From Gordonia prachuapensis (lineage in GTDB: Bacteria > Actinomycetota > Actinomycetes > Mycobacteriales > Mycobacteriaceae): a stretch of 64,000 nucleotides of DNA. The DNA is taken from NCBI RefSeq assembly GCF_036350515.1, contig NZ_JAZDUE010000024.1, positions 12,321-76,320 of the forward strand. Direction: 5' to 3'. The notes below the pieces were generated by a model. It did no database searches. It worked only from the letters and a program-made list of their open reading frames with translations, and was not told the DNA's origin. The position numbers were made by a program, and so were the translations under genes. Numbering within the stretch: position 1 is the stretch's first letter; each line of letters begins with the position of its first letter. This document shows, piece after piece, positions 41,101 through 49,731 of the stretch.

Positions 41101-41846
41101 TCTGTCAGGGCAGCGCGTGAGGTGTCCTTGAGCACCACGCCCGAACGACCGAGCTTGCGTGCACCGTCGATCAGCGCCGCCGTCATCGACGCCGCGCCCG
41201 CATAATCGAGCCCATCAGGTGGATGGATGTTGGAGATGCAGTTCCGGTCGGCGTCGCTGCGCCCGGGACGCGGCAGATGTGTGAGGTAGATCCCGAGACT
41301 GTCGGCAACGGAGAGGCCGGGACGTTCGCCGATGACGACGATCAGGGTCGTCACGCCGAGTGCCTCGCCGATGTGATCGCCCAACGCCACCCGTGCCTGC
41401 GTTGCGACGACCGGCGGGGCCAGGCTGTACCGCCCGGCGAGCGTGTCGAGGAGCGCAGCCAGCATGCCGTGGCCGTGATCCGTGAGCGCGCGGGGCGAGA
41501 GACCGTCGGCCAGCACGATGCCGAGGTCCGCACCCGTGTCGGGCAGCCCCGTGAGATCCGCCGGCAGGCGGCCGAGATCGGGGCGTCGCAGATACTCGCT
41601 GCGGCCGTCCGCCTGGCTCGAGATGTGTAGCGGCGCTTCGATGTCGAGATCCGCCAAACCCGCGATGAAGCCGTCGATGTCGAGGGGTTCGTGGACGGCG
41701 TCGCGGGCTGCCGCATGCGCGGCCTGGAACTCGAGCACCCGGCGCGACGGCAACGAGTTCCCGGCCCGGCCGAGGCCGATGCGGGCGGCAGTGGTGGCAC
41801 GCAGATCGGACCAGACGTCATCGGCGGGTTGCTGCGGCTCGTTCAT
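41073..41846 (-). CDS. eutC: Ethanolamine ammonia-lyase small subunit
   Basis: 257 residues from the ATG at 41846, which overlaps the eutB stop by four bases. VWSDLRATTAARIGLGRAGN, RRPDLGRLPADLTG, VIGERPGLSVADSLGIYLTH and NIHPPDGLDYAGA are characteristic EutC motifs. With EutB it forms the adenosylcobalamin enzyme that splits ethanolamine into acetaldehyde and ammonia. Its 3' end lies in the terminator hairpin. No eutA reactivase or microcompartment shell genes are in the window. Confidence 0.93.
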   Translation of the reverse strand: MNEPQQPADDVWSDLRATTAARIGLGRAGNSLPSRRVLEFQAAHAAARDAVHEPLDIDGFIAGLADLDIEAPLHISSQADGRSEYLRRPDLGRLPADLTGLPDTGADLGIVLADGLSPRALTDHGHGMLAALLDTLAGRYSLAPPVVATQARVALGDHIGEALGVTTLIVVIGERPGLSVADSLGIYLTHLPRPGRSDADRNCISNIHPPDGLDYAGAASMTAALIDGARKLGRSGVVLKDTSRAALTDGEAITIES

Positions 41847-43252
41847 CGGCCTGCCGCCAGACCCAGCAGCGGCGATGTGGCCGGATCGATCGGGAGGATG
41901 GCGCCGTCGCCGTCGGCCATGTCCAGACGCTGCAGCCACGCCTCGAACTCGGGCGCCGCGCGCAACGACAACGCCTGCCGCACATACAGCGCGTCGTGGA
42001 ACGACAGACTCTGGTAGCCGAGCATGATGTCGTCGGCCCCGGGCACCGCGATCACGAACGCGGCCCCGGCAACACCGAGCAGCGTCAGCAGCGTGTCCAT
42101 GTCGTCCTGGTCGGCCTCGGCGTGATTCGTGTAGCAGACGTCGACACCCATCGGCAGGCCGAGAAGCTTTCCGCAGAAATGATCTTCGAGTCCCGCACGG
42201 ATGATCTGCTTGCCGTCGAACAGGTACTCCGGACCGATGAACCCGACGACGGTGTTGATCAACAACGGCTCCAGGGCCCTGGCGAGTCCGTAGGCGCGGG
42301 TCTCCAGAGTCTGCTGATCGACCGGGCGACCACCGGTGCCGATATGGGCACCGGCCGACAGCGCCGATCCCTGTCCGGTCTCCAGATACATCACGTTGTC
42401 GCCGACGGTACCGCGCCGTAGCGAACGCCCGGCCTCGTTGGCCTCCAACAACATCGGGACGGTGACACCGAAACTCGTGTTCGCTCCCTCGGTGCCGGCG
42501 ATCGACTGGAACACCAGATCCACGGGCACACCCTCGTCGATCAGGTCGACCGTGGTCGTCACGTGCGAGAGCACACAGGACTGCATGGGGATCTCGAACC
42601 GCTGTCGGATGTCGTCGAGCAGCCGCAGCAGGTCGGCGGTGGCATGCGGCGAGTCCGTCGCGGGATTGATCCCGATCACCGCGTCACCACAGCCCATCAG
42701 CAGCCCGTCGAGTGTCGCCGCGGCGATCCCGCGCGGATCGTCGGTGGGGTGGTTCGGCTGCAGACGGGTCGCGATCCGTCCCGGAAGCCCGATCGTGGTT
42801 CGAAAAGCCGAGGTGACCGTGGTCGCCCCGGCAACCAGGATCAGGTCCTGGTTGCGCATGATCTTCGAGGTCGCCGCCACCATCTCCGGCGTCAGACCTG
42901 CTGCCACCCGGGCGATCCGGTCGGCACTGTCGTCGTGTGCGGAAGCCTCCAGAAGCCATTCACGTAGACCGCCGACGGTCAGGTGGGAGATCTCGGCAAA
43001 GGCGCTGCGATCGTGACTGTCGATGATGAGACGGGTCACCTCGTCGGATTCGTACGGGACGACGAGTTCCTCCAGGAACACCGACAGCGGAAGATCGGCC
43101 AATTGCCATGCGGCAGCGGCACGTTCGGCATCAGATGACGCCGCGCAGCCGGCCAGCTCGTCGCCGGAGCGGCGCGGCGTGGCCTTGGCCATCAACTCGA
43201 TGAGGCCGTCGAACTGGTAGCTCGTGCCCGCCACCGACTGGGTGAACTTCAC
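41843..43252 (-). CDS. eutB: Ethanolamine ammonia-lyase large subunit
   Basis: 469 residues, full length. IDSHDRSAFAEISHLTVGGL, NQDLILVAGATTVTSAFRTT, GCGDAVIGINPATDS, VLSHVTTTVDLIDEGVPVDL and SIAGTEGANTSFGVTV are signature EutB segments lining the substrate and coenzyme B12 site in a TIM barrel. It is the catalytic part of the B12 enzyme that uses ethanolamine as a carbon and nitrogen source. It begins a two-gene operon with eutC. A TetR gene starts upstream on the same strand but has its own divergent partner. Confidence 0.95.
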   Translation of the reverse strand: MKFTQSVAGTSYQFDGLIELMAKATPRRSGDELAGCAASSDAERAAAAWQLADLPLSVFLEELVVPYESDEVTRLIIDSHDRSAFAEISHLTVGGLREWLLEASAHDDSADRIARVAAGLTPEMVAATSKIMRNQDLILVAGATTVTSAFRTTIGLPGRIATRLQPNHPTDDPRGIAAATLDGLLMGCGDAVIGINPATDSPHATADLLRLLDDIRQRFEIPMQSCVLSHVTTTVDLIDEGVPVDLVFQSIAGTEGANTSFGVTVPMLLEANEAGRSLRRGTVGDNVMYLETGQGSALSAGAHIGTGGRPVDQQTLETRAYGLARALEPLLINTVVGFIGPEYLFDGKQIIRAGLEDHFCGKLLGLPMGVDVCYTNHAEADQDDMDTLLTLLGVAGAAFVIAVPGADDIMLGYQSLSFHDALYVRQALSLRAAPEFEAWLQRLDMADGDGAILPIDPATSPLLGLAAGR

Positions 43253-43305
43253 GACTCAGAAGTCTATTGTCGACGTCCGGGCACCGCACCCGCTACGAAC
43301 ACCGA

Positions 43306-43953
43306 TCACCGTCGCGCCAGGATCGCCGCGCACATGGCGTCACCGATCCAGTCGGCGTACTCGTCGCCGCTCCAGCCTCGGTTGCGGGTGAGCAGACCCC
43401 AGACCTCGATGCTGTTCAGTGTCCAGATGCGGTCGCGGGCGGCCTCGACGGTGAGCGAGGGTGCCAACGCTCCGAGAGCATCGACCTTGGCGACCACCAT
43501 TCCGGTGCCGGTGAGGCGCTGCTGGTCGGTGGTCCGTTGATGTTCCACGAGGTCGGGTTCGCCGAGCGCCGCACCGGCGGCGAGCTGCAGCACCAGCGGG
43601 CCGATCCGTTCGGCCACCTGCCTGCCCAACCGCGCATAGCTCCGCAGGAACTCGGCGGCGTCGGTCATCGCGTACATCGCCTTGACCTCGGGCCGCTCGG
43701 CCAGCGGTATCGGTTCGTCGTCGCCGGCGAGGGTGACGTCGTACGCGGCTTTCAACAGCTCCCGTTTGGAGCCGATCGAGTTGTACACCGTCTGGGCGCT
43801 GACCCCGGCGCGTTCGGCCACCGCACCGACGGTCGTCGGGCCATACCCGTCGGCGGCGAACAGGGCCGCGGCGCTTCGAAGGATCGCCATGCGGGTGTCC
43901 CGGGCCTGCTTCGCCCGTGTCGGACTTTCGTATGACCTTTTCCCGTTATTCAC
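43306..43953 (-). CDS. TetR-family regulator
   Basis: 215 residues. HTH: TTVGAVAERAGVSAQTVYNS then IGSKRELLKAAYD. It is divergent from the small membrane protein gene at 44019, with the palindrome TTCTAAA-N5-TTTAGAA between. It probably autoregulates and represses the membrane protein gene. Control of eutBC, whose start lies 53 bases beyond its stop, cannot be excluded since the genes are co-directional. Confidence 0.9.
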   Translation of the reverse strand: MNNGKRSYESPTRAKQARDTRMAILRSAAALFAADGYGPTTVGAVAERAGVSAQTVYNSIGSKRELLKAAYDVTLAGDDEPIPLAERPEVKAMYAMTDAAEFLRSYARLGRQVAERIGPLVLQLAAGAALGEPDLVEHQRTTDQQRLTGTGMVVAKVDALGALAPSLTVEAARDRIWTLNSIEVWGLLTRNRGWSGDEYADWIGDAMCAAILARR

Positions 43954-43961
43954 TTGATCCT

Positions 43962-43980
43962 TTCTAAAATCAATTTAGAA
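43962..43980. promoter_or_regulatory. Palindrome TTCTAAA-ATCAA-TTTAGAA, TetR operator
   Basis: Perfect 7-base arms, eight bases from the TetR start and 38 from the membrane protein start. Strongly AT-rich within a GC-rich window, as expected for an operator/-10 overlap. Confidence 0.75.
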
Positions 43981-44018
43981 TGACTCAAGTCAAAGTCTTG
44001 CACACGAGAGGACACCTC

Positions 44019-44546
44019 ATGAGCGTCACGCACCCGGCCCCCATGGCCGTCGACGTCGGCCGACCCGGCTGGCGGATCTGGAACCTGGCCGCGGTCTCGG
44101 GGCTCACCGCGTACAGCGCGGGGGTGGCCTGGCAGGCCCAGTTCGTCTCCTATCCCCTCTATCGGGCGATGAGCGCCGACGAGTTCCCCGCGTACCACCT
44201 CGCCTACAACCATGCCATCCCCGGCGTCGTCATCGTTCCGGGCTTCGTCTCGTTCCTGGCGTGCGCGGCGTTCTGGTGGACCCGGCCGGCCGGCATTCCG
44301 AAGCCCGTCGCGGCCGTCGTGGGGGTGAGCGGGGTGGGCGCACTGCTCAGCACGGTGGCGTGGGCGATTCCGATGCACAACCGGCTCGACGACATCGGGC
44401 AGGACCCGGCCACGATCAGCAGCCTCATTCAGGCCAACGGCGTCCGTACCGCATTCCTGACGGCCGGCGCGCTCGCGTTGTCGTGGTGCACGGTCAAGGT
44501 GATCGGGCGGCTGCGGTCGGTGGCACCGGGCAAAGTCGGCGGATGA
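44019..44546 (+). CDS. Four-helix membrane protein (DUF1772-like)
   Basis: 175 residues from the ATG at 44019 with GAGAGGA upstream. Four hydrophobic segments are visible (about 20-40, 70-90, 100-120, 140-158). SYPLYRAMSADEFPAYH after TM1 and AIPMHNRLDDIG between TM3 and TM4 resemble the DUF1772/anthrone-oxygenase-like membrane family. The conserved His/Glu residues near the membrane face could bind a ligand. Regulated by the divergent TetR. The activity is not established, and the family assignment is from pattern only. Confidence 0.72.
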   Translation: MSVTHPAPMAVDVGRPGWRIWNLAAVSGLTAYSAGVAWQAQFVSYPLYRAMSADEFPAYHLAYNHAIPGVVIVPGFVSFLACAAFWWTRPAGIPKPVAAVVGVSGVGALLSTVAWAIPMHNRLDDIGQDPATISSLIQANGVRTAFLTAGALALSWCTVKVIGRLRSVAPGKVGG

Positions 44547-44558
44547 CCCTCCGCGGCG

Positions 44559-45794
44559 CTACGGCCGGGCCGGGCGCTCGGCGAGCGTGAATGCCACCAG
44601 AGCGATCAGGGCGGAGGCGATCATCACGATCGCGAGCGGGCCGGCGGTGTCCTCCCCGCGAATGCTGACCAGTGGCGACACGAGCGCGGCGAGCCCGAAC
44701 TGCATGGCGCCCAGTATCGCCGAAGCGCTGCCCGCCGCGTGCGGAACAGCCTGCAGCGCAAGTGCTGTGGCGTTGCCGAACACCAGGCCCAGGCTGCCGA
44801 CGGCAACGAAGATCGGGATCGCAAGCCAGCCGGGTGGAAGGCCCGCGAGGACGAGAAGACCGAAGGTCATCGTCGCTGCGACGACCAACCCGATGCCGAT
44901 GCCGACGAGCCGGCGCACGGAATGTGTGCGCGTCAGCCGCGCGGCGAGACCACTGACCGTCATGAGAGCCAAGGCGTTCGCCCCGAATGCCAGTCCGTAG
45001 CCGACGGTCCCGAGCCCGATCATCTCCTGGTAGAGGAACGGCGACGCGGAGATGTACGCCATCATCACAGAGAAGGCGAACGCGAAGGCGCACGTATAGC
45101 CCACGAATGCACGTGAGGACAGTGCCTTGAGCGGTGATCCGGAATCGGCGTGTTCCCCGGTGGTCCGGGCTCGGCGCTGCGGCGGGAGCGTCTCGCGCAC
45201 GACGACGATGATCGACAGCAGCATCAGGACGGCCAGCCCCAGGACGACCGCCAGGATCCCCCGCCAGCCGATCGGCCCCACGAGGAACCCGCCGACCAGT
45301 GGGGCGATCACCGGTGCCACACCTCCGACGATCATCATCAGACTGAACACGCGTGCCGCGGCTTTGCCGGTCACCAGGTCAGAGATGATCGCGCGACCGA
45401 TGACCATGCCGGCCGCACCACCCAGCCCCTGGACGAAGCGTGCGATCACGAGCACGGCCACACTGGGCGCCCACACCGCGACCGCGCTCGCGACCACACA
45501 CAGCGCCGCGCCGACGAGCAGCGGGCGCAGGCGACCCCATCGGTCGGAGATGGGCCCGAAGACCAACTGCCCGAGCGTGACGCCGATGAGGAACGCCGTC
45601 AGGGAGAGCTGCACAGCGGTCGCGGACGCGGACAGCTCGTCCGTCATCTGCGGAAAAGCGGGAAGGTACATATCCGTCGCGAACGGCGCGACGGCGGACA
45701 ACAACGCCAAGACCAGCAGCAACGGCCCGCCCACGGTTCGCGTGGCGGTCTCGGGACGGGCGTGGTCCACATCGGCGGAGGTCTTGATACTCAC
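44559..45794 (-). CDS. MFS drug exporter, Bcr/CflA type (12-TM)
   Basis: 411 residues with twelve hydrophobic segments. DMYLPAFPQMTDELSASA in TM1 and LVFGPISDRWGRLRPLL (motif A) are hallmark Bcr/CflA sequences; GGVAPVIAPLVGGFL is motif C. It exports drugs such as bicyclomycin or chloramphenicol by proton antiport, substrate not predictable. It is divergent from a MarR gene (26 bases between starts) with a perfect palindrome between, a typical regulator/exporter unit. Confidence 0.92.
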   Translation of the reverse strand: MSIKTSADVDHARPETATRTVGGPLLLVLALLSAVAPFATDMYLPAFPQMTDELSASATAVQLSLTAFLIGVTLGQLVFGPISDRWGRLRPLLVGAALCVVASAVAVWAPSVAVLVIARFVQGLGGAAGMVIGRAIISDLVTGKAAARVFSLMMIVGGVAPVIAPLVGGFLVGPIGWRGILAVVLGLAVLMLLSIIVVVRETLPPQRRARTTGEHADSGSPLKALSSRAFVGYTCAFAFAFSVMMAYISASPFLYQEMIGLGTVGYGLAFGANALALMTVSGLAARLTRTHSVRRLVGIGIGLVVAATMTFGLLVLAGLPPGWLAIPIFVAVGSLGLVFGNATALALQAVPHAAGSASAILGAMQFGLAALVSPLVSIRGEDTAGPLAIVMIASALIALVAFTLAERPARP

Positions 45795-45799
45795 GGTTG

Positions 45800-45815
45800 A
45801 TTATGAAATCATAAT
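45800..45815. promoter_or_regulatory. Palindrome ATTATGA-AA-TCATAAT, MarR operator
   Basis: Perfect 7-base arms, lying in the 25-base gap between the exporter start (45794) and MarR start (45820). So short a gap means that both transcripts are leaderless or have minimal leaders, and that one bound dimer can block both. Confidence 0.8.
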
Positions 45816-45819
45816 TGTT

Positions 45820-46248
45820 ATGGTTTCTCAACCGATGGAGTTGGGCGCTCTGGCCGACGTGATCCTGCGCATCGCACGCAGCATCGAACCTCACCGATTC
45901 GGACTCGATCCGCTGACCGACACCGAGTCGGCGGTCCTCCAGTGGGTCGACCGTCATCCCGGCACCTCGCCGAGCGCCACCGCCGCCGCGACCGCGCTCC
46001 ACAAGAGCAACGTCAGCGTCGCCCTCAAGAGCCTCGAGGCACACGGACTCGTCGAGCGGACCCGAGATCCGCAGGATGCGCGCCTCGTACGTGTCTCCAC
46101 GACGACACAGGCGCGCCAGAACATCGATCACCTCTATCGAGAATGGTCTGCGTGCCTGACCGAGGCGTTGGGTGGTGACCTCGCGGATGTCGGCGAGACA
46201 CTCGCGACGCTGACGCGGATCGAGAAGGGCCTGCGCCCCGCGAACTGA
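45820..46248 (+). CDS. MarR-family regulator
   Basis: 142 residues from the ATG at 45820; there is no ribosome site, so translation may be leaderless. The winged HTH is SATAAATALHKSNVSVALKS with wing RDPQDARLVRV. Its partner is the divergent Bcr/CflA exporter, and the palindrome between them is the probable site. The ligand is unknown; MarR proteins usually respond to phenolic compounds or oxidants. Confidence 0.9.
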   Translation: MVSQPMELGALADVILRIARSIEPHRFGLDPLTDTESAVLQWVDRHPGTSPSATAAATALHKSNVSVALKSLEAHGLVERTRDPQDARLVRVSTTTQARQNIDHLYREWSACLTEALGGDLADVGETLATLTRIEKGLRPAN

Positions 46249-46324
46249 ACCGTTGGTGCGGGCGCGATTGATTCCACACCGAACCGGGTATCACCGGTCG
46301 ACCAACTCAACGAGGAGTCGACCC

Positions 46325-46840
46325 GTGGATACTGCAGTCTGGATCATCATCGCCGTCGTGGTCGTGATCGTTCTGATCGCGGCCGTGCTGCTGTTGCTTC
46401 GTGCCCGCCGCCAGCAGCAGCGCGTCAAAGCCCAGCGCATCCGTGAGGGCGCCACCGAGCATGTAGGCGACCTGCGACAACGCGAGGCGATCGCCGAGGA
46501 GTCCGATGCGCGGGCACGCAAAGCGCAGGCCGAGGCGGACGCCAAGGCCGCCGAGGCCAAGCGACTGACCGAGCAGGCCCGGACCCACGAGGGACAGGCC
46601 ACCGAGTCACGGCAGGAGTTCGAGAACGAACTCGCCCGCGCCGACAAGATCGACCCCGACGTCGGCCGCGACGGCACGCGCCGGCGAGCTGCGGACGCCG
46701 AGCCCGAATCGGTGCCGGGTCCGGCCACCGATTCCCGCGCGACCCCGGGTTCCGGTCCGGCCCAGAACCCTCAGCGCACCCCGGTTCCGCCGAATACCCA
46801 AGAACCCCGCGAGACCCGAATTCCACCCGAAACGCGCTGA
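46325..46840 (+). CDS. Single-pass membrane protein with coiled coil
   Basis: 171 residues from a GTG at 46325 with GAGGAG upstream. One N-terminal span (about 5-27) is followed by Arg/Gln residues and then a Lys/Glu/Ala-rich heptad stretch (about 28-105) predicted as a coiled coil. The tail is Pro/Thr-rich and disordered. Such proteins are common in mycolata and resemble Lsr2- or DivIVA-neighbour scaffolds only in style. Function unknown. It is followed 35 bases later by the SIS-domain gene on the same strand. Confidence 0.75.
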   Translation: MDTAVWIIIAVVVVIVLIAAVLLLLRARRQQQRVKAQRIREGATEHVGDLRQREAIAEESDARARKAQAEADAKAAEAKRLTEQARTHEGQATESRQEFENELARADKIDPDVGRDGTRRRAADAEPESVPGPATDSRATPGSGPAQNPQRTPVPPNTQEPRETRIPPETR

Positions 46841-46875
46841 GCGGGCGGTGAAGTGGCCGGCTGTACCGTTCACAT

Positions 46876-47931
46876 ATGAACACCAGCCCGGAGACCGCGC
46901 CCGGCCGGCTGATGGCGGCCGAGATCGCCGAGCAACCGACGCGATGGCGGACCCTCCTCGGCGAGGGGCGAGCTCCCATCGCCGAGGTCGCCGTTCGGAT
47001 CCGTGCGCGCCGGCCACGTTTCGTCCAGTTCGTCGCGCGGGGCACCAGCGGCCACGCGGCCCTCTACGCCAAGTACCTCGTCGAGATCATCCACCAGATA
47101 CCGGCAGGTCTCGCCGCGCCGTCGACGATGACGGTGTACGGAGCCCGGCCGGATCTGCGTGATGTCTTGTTCATCGCGGTGAGCCAGTCCGGCGGATCGC
47201 CGGATCTGGTGCAGTCGGTCGATGTGGCGCGAGCCCAGGGCGCGCTGACGGTCGCGGTCACCAACAACGACATCTCCCCGCTGTCCGACGCCGCCGAATT
47301 ACACGTCGATGTCCTTGCCGGGCCGGAGAAATCGGTGGCGGCCACCAAGTCGTACACCGCCGAACTACTGGCCCTGTACCTACTCGTGACGCGGATCGTC
47401 GAGGCCGACGACTCGGCCGCGGCGCACCTGCCCGACCTGGCTGACGAACTTCTCGACGCGGGTGGGCAGGTGCGCTCGGTCGCGCAGCGATATCGCTTCG
47501 CCCAACGGTTGATCACGACCGGGCGCGGTTACTCCTACCCGACAGCACGCGAGGCGGCGCTGAAGTTGATGGAGACGTCGTATCTCTCGGCGCAGGCGTT
47601 CTCCGGTGCCGACCTGTTGCACGGCCCGCTGGCCACGGTCGATCCGCAGGTACCCGTGCTCGCGGTGGTCCCGGCCGGGGTGGGCGGAGACGCGATGCGG
47701 CCGGTGCTCGACCGGCTCGCCGAGCGGGACGCCGATGTGTTCGGGGTCGGCTCGCCGGCACTGATCGCCGCGCTCACCGGTGGTATCGCGTTGCCGGGCG
47801 GCGTGCCCGACGCGTTGTCGCCGCTGCTGGAGATCATTCCGCTGCAACAATTGGCACTGCATCTGGCGATCGCCCGCGGCGGTGACCCTGACACGCCTCG
47901 CGGGTTGGCGAAAGTGACCGAGACCTTGTGA
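46876..47931 (+). CDS. SIS-domain sugar-phosphate isomerase/deaminase (GlmS-C/AgaS-like)
   Basis: 351 residues with two SIS domains. VARGTSGHAALYAKYLVE, AVSQSGGSPDLVQSVDVARA and EKSVAATKSYTAELLALYLL form the first; RGYSYPTAREAALKLMETSY and GADLLHGPLATV the second. The same motifs occur in the isomerase half of GlmS, but no glutaminase domain is present. It is therefore likely a glucosamine-6-phosphate or related aldose/ketose isomerase-deaminase (NagB-II/AgaS type). Cytoplasmic amino-sugar use or recycling is the likely role; the specific sugar is undecided. Confidence 0.85.
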   Translation: MNTSPETAPGRLMAAEIAEQPTRWRTLLGEGRAPIAEVAVRIRARRPRFVQFVARGTSGHAALYAKYLVEIIHQIPAGLAAPSTMTVYGARPDLRDVLFIAVSQSGGSPDLVQSVDVARAQGALTVAVTNNDISPLSDAAELHVDVLAGPEKSVAATKSYTAELLALYLLVTRIVEADDSAAAHLPDLADELLDAGGQVRSVAQRYRFAQRLITTGRGYSYPTAREAALKLMETSYLSAQAFSGADLLHGPLATVDPQVPVLAVVPAGVGGDAMRPVLDRLAERDADVFGVGSPALIAALTGGIALPGGVPDALSPLLEIIPLQQLALHLAIARGGDPDTPRGLAKVTETL

Positions 47932-47952
47932 CCGCGCCGACCTACGTTCGGT

Positions 47953-48504
47953 TCAACCCACGGAGTACTTCAACAAGGCGACCCCGTTGCTGAACGACTT
48001 CGTCTCGGTCAGCGTGATCTTCATGGTCTCCGTGCCATCCGGGAACAGGCGGCGACCGCGTCCCTGTACCGCCGGGTAGACGAAGAGCCGGTACTCGTCG
48101 ACCAGGTCGGCCTCGATCAGACTGTGGGTCAGCCGGATACTGCCGGTGACGACGATGTCCTTGCCGTCCTGCTCCTTGAGTTCGCGTACCCGGCCGGGTA
48201 CGTCGTCGCCGGGCACCACGGTGGAGTTCTGCCACGCAGGGTCGGTCATCGTCGACGAGACGACGTACTTGTCGACGGCGTTCAGATAGTCGGTGACACC
48301 AGTCGTGTCGTTCTCCTGGTGCGGCCAATAGCCCCGGAAGTCCTCGAAGGTCTGGCGACCCACCAACAGCGCGTCTGCCTGCGCATCCTGTCGATGGGAT
48401 TCCTCGACGAGGTCGGGTGCGTCGTCGGTCGGATCGAACCAGGTGGTGAGCATCTCGATCGCTCCGTCCAACGTGATGTTCTGCGTGACGACGAGCTTTC
48501 GCAT
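47953..48504 (-). CDS. RibD C-terminal/dihydrofolate-reductase-like protein (B)
   Basis: 183 residues from the ATG at 48504. MRKLVVTQNITLDGAIEM, LLVGRQTFEDFRGYWP, KYVVSSTMTDPAWQNSTVV and DIVVTGSIRLTHSLIEADLV match the same reductase family as the gene at 11926-12537. It is convergent with the SIS-domain gene. The substrate is unknown. The two copies differ enough to be old paralogues or separate acquisitions. Confidence 0.85.
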   Translation of the reverse strand: MRKLVVTQNITLDGAIEMLTTWFDPTDDAPDLVEESHRQDAQADALLVGRQTFEDFRGYWPHQENDTTGVTDYLNAVDKYVVSSTMTDPAWQNSTVVPGDDVPGRVRELKEQDGKDIVVTGSIRLTHSLIEADLVDEYRLFVYPAVQGRGRRLFPDGTETMKITLTETKSFSNGVALLKYSVG

Positions 48505-48626
48505 GGCGTTCCTCTCGATGTGTTCGGCGGACGTCACATGGGTAGACCCGGCCGGGGCGCACAATTCATCGGCGACCCCGATCCGACGCCGACCCGCCAT
48601 GGCCCATATCGCGGTAATCTCCGGCA

Positions 48627-49340
48627 ATGGCACGCCACGACCGGAATACCGACCGCACGCTGGTGTTGCTGCACGGAACACCGTTGACGCCGGAGATCTG
48701 GTCGGAAACGGTCGCCTTCCTCGGTGGGCGGAACCTGGTCACGCCCGATTGCACAGATGTGCCGAACTCGCGTGATGCGCAGTCGATCCTGGCCGAGCGG
48801 GTTGCTTCGGCGGTGGGCGGCGACCTCGATCTGGTCGGCCATTCCTTCGGCGGTCAGATCGCCATCGACCTCGCCCTGACCCATCCGGACCGCGTCCGCA
48901 CATTGACCCTCCTGTGTACCCGGGACACGCCGTTCGCGGCCTTCGGACCCGTCGCCACCCAGCTTCGCGCCGGGTCGGGACCGTCGATCGTCGGTTCCCT
49001 GGCCCGCTGGTTCACACCCGACGAGCTCATCGCCGACGGATCGGCGGTTCGCGCTGTGCGAGAGCAACTCTCGAGTGCCGACCCCGAACACTGGGCAGCT
49101 GCTCTGGCCGCCATCGCGACCTACGATCGATGGTCGCGAGCCGGGTCGCTGACCATGCCCGTCACTCTCGTGGCCGCCGGCAAGGACGGCGTCTCCACTC
49201 CGGAGGTGATGCGCGACCTCGCCCGCCGCATCCGCGGTTCGGTTTTCGACCTGCACGCCGAGTGGTCACACTTGTCGGCTTTCACCGAACCGGAATCGCT
49301 TGCCCTGCTGATCGATCAGGCAGCCGGCCGCGAGCCATGA
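48627..49340 (+). CDS. Alpha/beta hydrolase
   Basis: 237 residues. HGTPLTPEIW near the start is the oxyanion region and LVGHSFGGQIAIDLAL the nucleophile elbow with Ser. Asp near AAGKDGVSTPEV and His in EWSHLSAFTEP complete the triad. Ser-type, so an esterase, lipase or thioesterase-like enzyme rather than an epoxide hydrolase. The 122-base gap upstream to the divergent RibD-like gene should hold both promoters. Confidence 0.88.
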   Translation: MARHDRNTDRTLVLLHGTPLTPEIWSETVAFLGGRNLVTPDCTDVPNSRDAQSILAERVASAVGGDLDLVGHSFGGQIAIDLALTHPDRVRTLTLLCTRDTPFAAFGPVATQLRAGSGPSIVGSLARWFTPDELIADGSAVRAVREQLSSADPEHWAAALAAIATYDRWSRAGSLTMPVTLVAAGKDGVSTPEVMRDLARRIRGSVFDLHAEWSHLSAFTEPESLALLIDQAAGREP

Positions 49341-49380
49341 GTGCTTCACAGTGATCTCACAGTGAGATTGGAGAGCAACG

Positions 49381-49731
49381 ATGTCCGATCAGTTCATCGA
49401 CACCACGGTGCAGCCCAGCGGAACCGGTTGCCTGGAATGCGATACGTCGGGGTCGTGGTGGTTTCACCTGCGTCGCTGCGCCGAGTGCGGCCACATCGGC
49501 TGCTGCGACGACTCGCTCAACCGCCACGCTCGAGCGCATGCGGCCGCGACCGGCCACCTCGTGATCCAGAGCTACGAGCCGGGCGAGGACTGGTACTGGA
49601 ATTTCGGGACGGAGGAACTGTTCGCCGGCCCGGCTCTCGCCGAGCCGACCGCGCGACCGCGCGAGCAGGGCGCACCCGGCCCGGCCGAGCGCCTACCCGC
49701 CGACTGGCGTGAGCAGCTGCGCAATCGCTGA
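49381..49731 (+). CDS. UBP-type zinc-finger protein
   Basis: 116 residues with GGAGAG before the ATG. Cys/His pairs in TGCLECD, LRRCAECGHIGCCDDSLNRH and RAHAAATGHLVIQSYEPGEDW match the ZnF-UBP fold, which in eukaryotic deubiquitinases binds the free C-terminus of ubiquitin. Stand-alone bacterial versions of about 90-120 residues exist; their ligand is unknown. The tail after about 85 is disordered. It starts 40 bases after the hydrolase gene, so co-transcription is likely. Confidence 0.88.
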   Translation: MSDQFIDTTVQPSGTGCLECDTSGSWWFHLRRCAECGHIGCCDDSLNRHARAHAAATGHLVIQSYEPGEDWYWNFGTEELFAGPALAEPTARPREQGAPGPAERLPADWREQLRNR

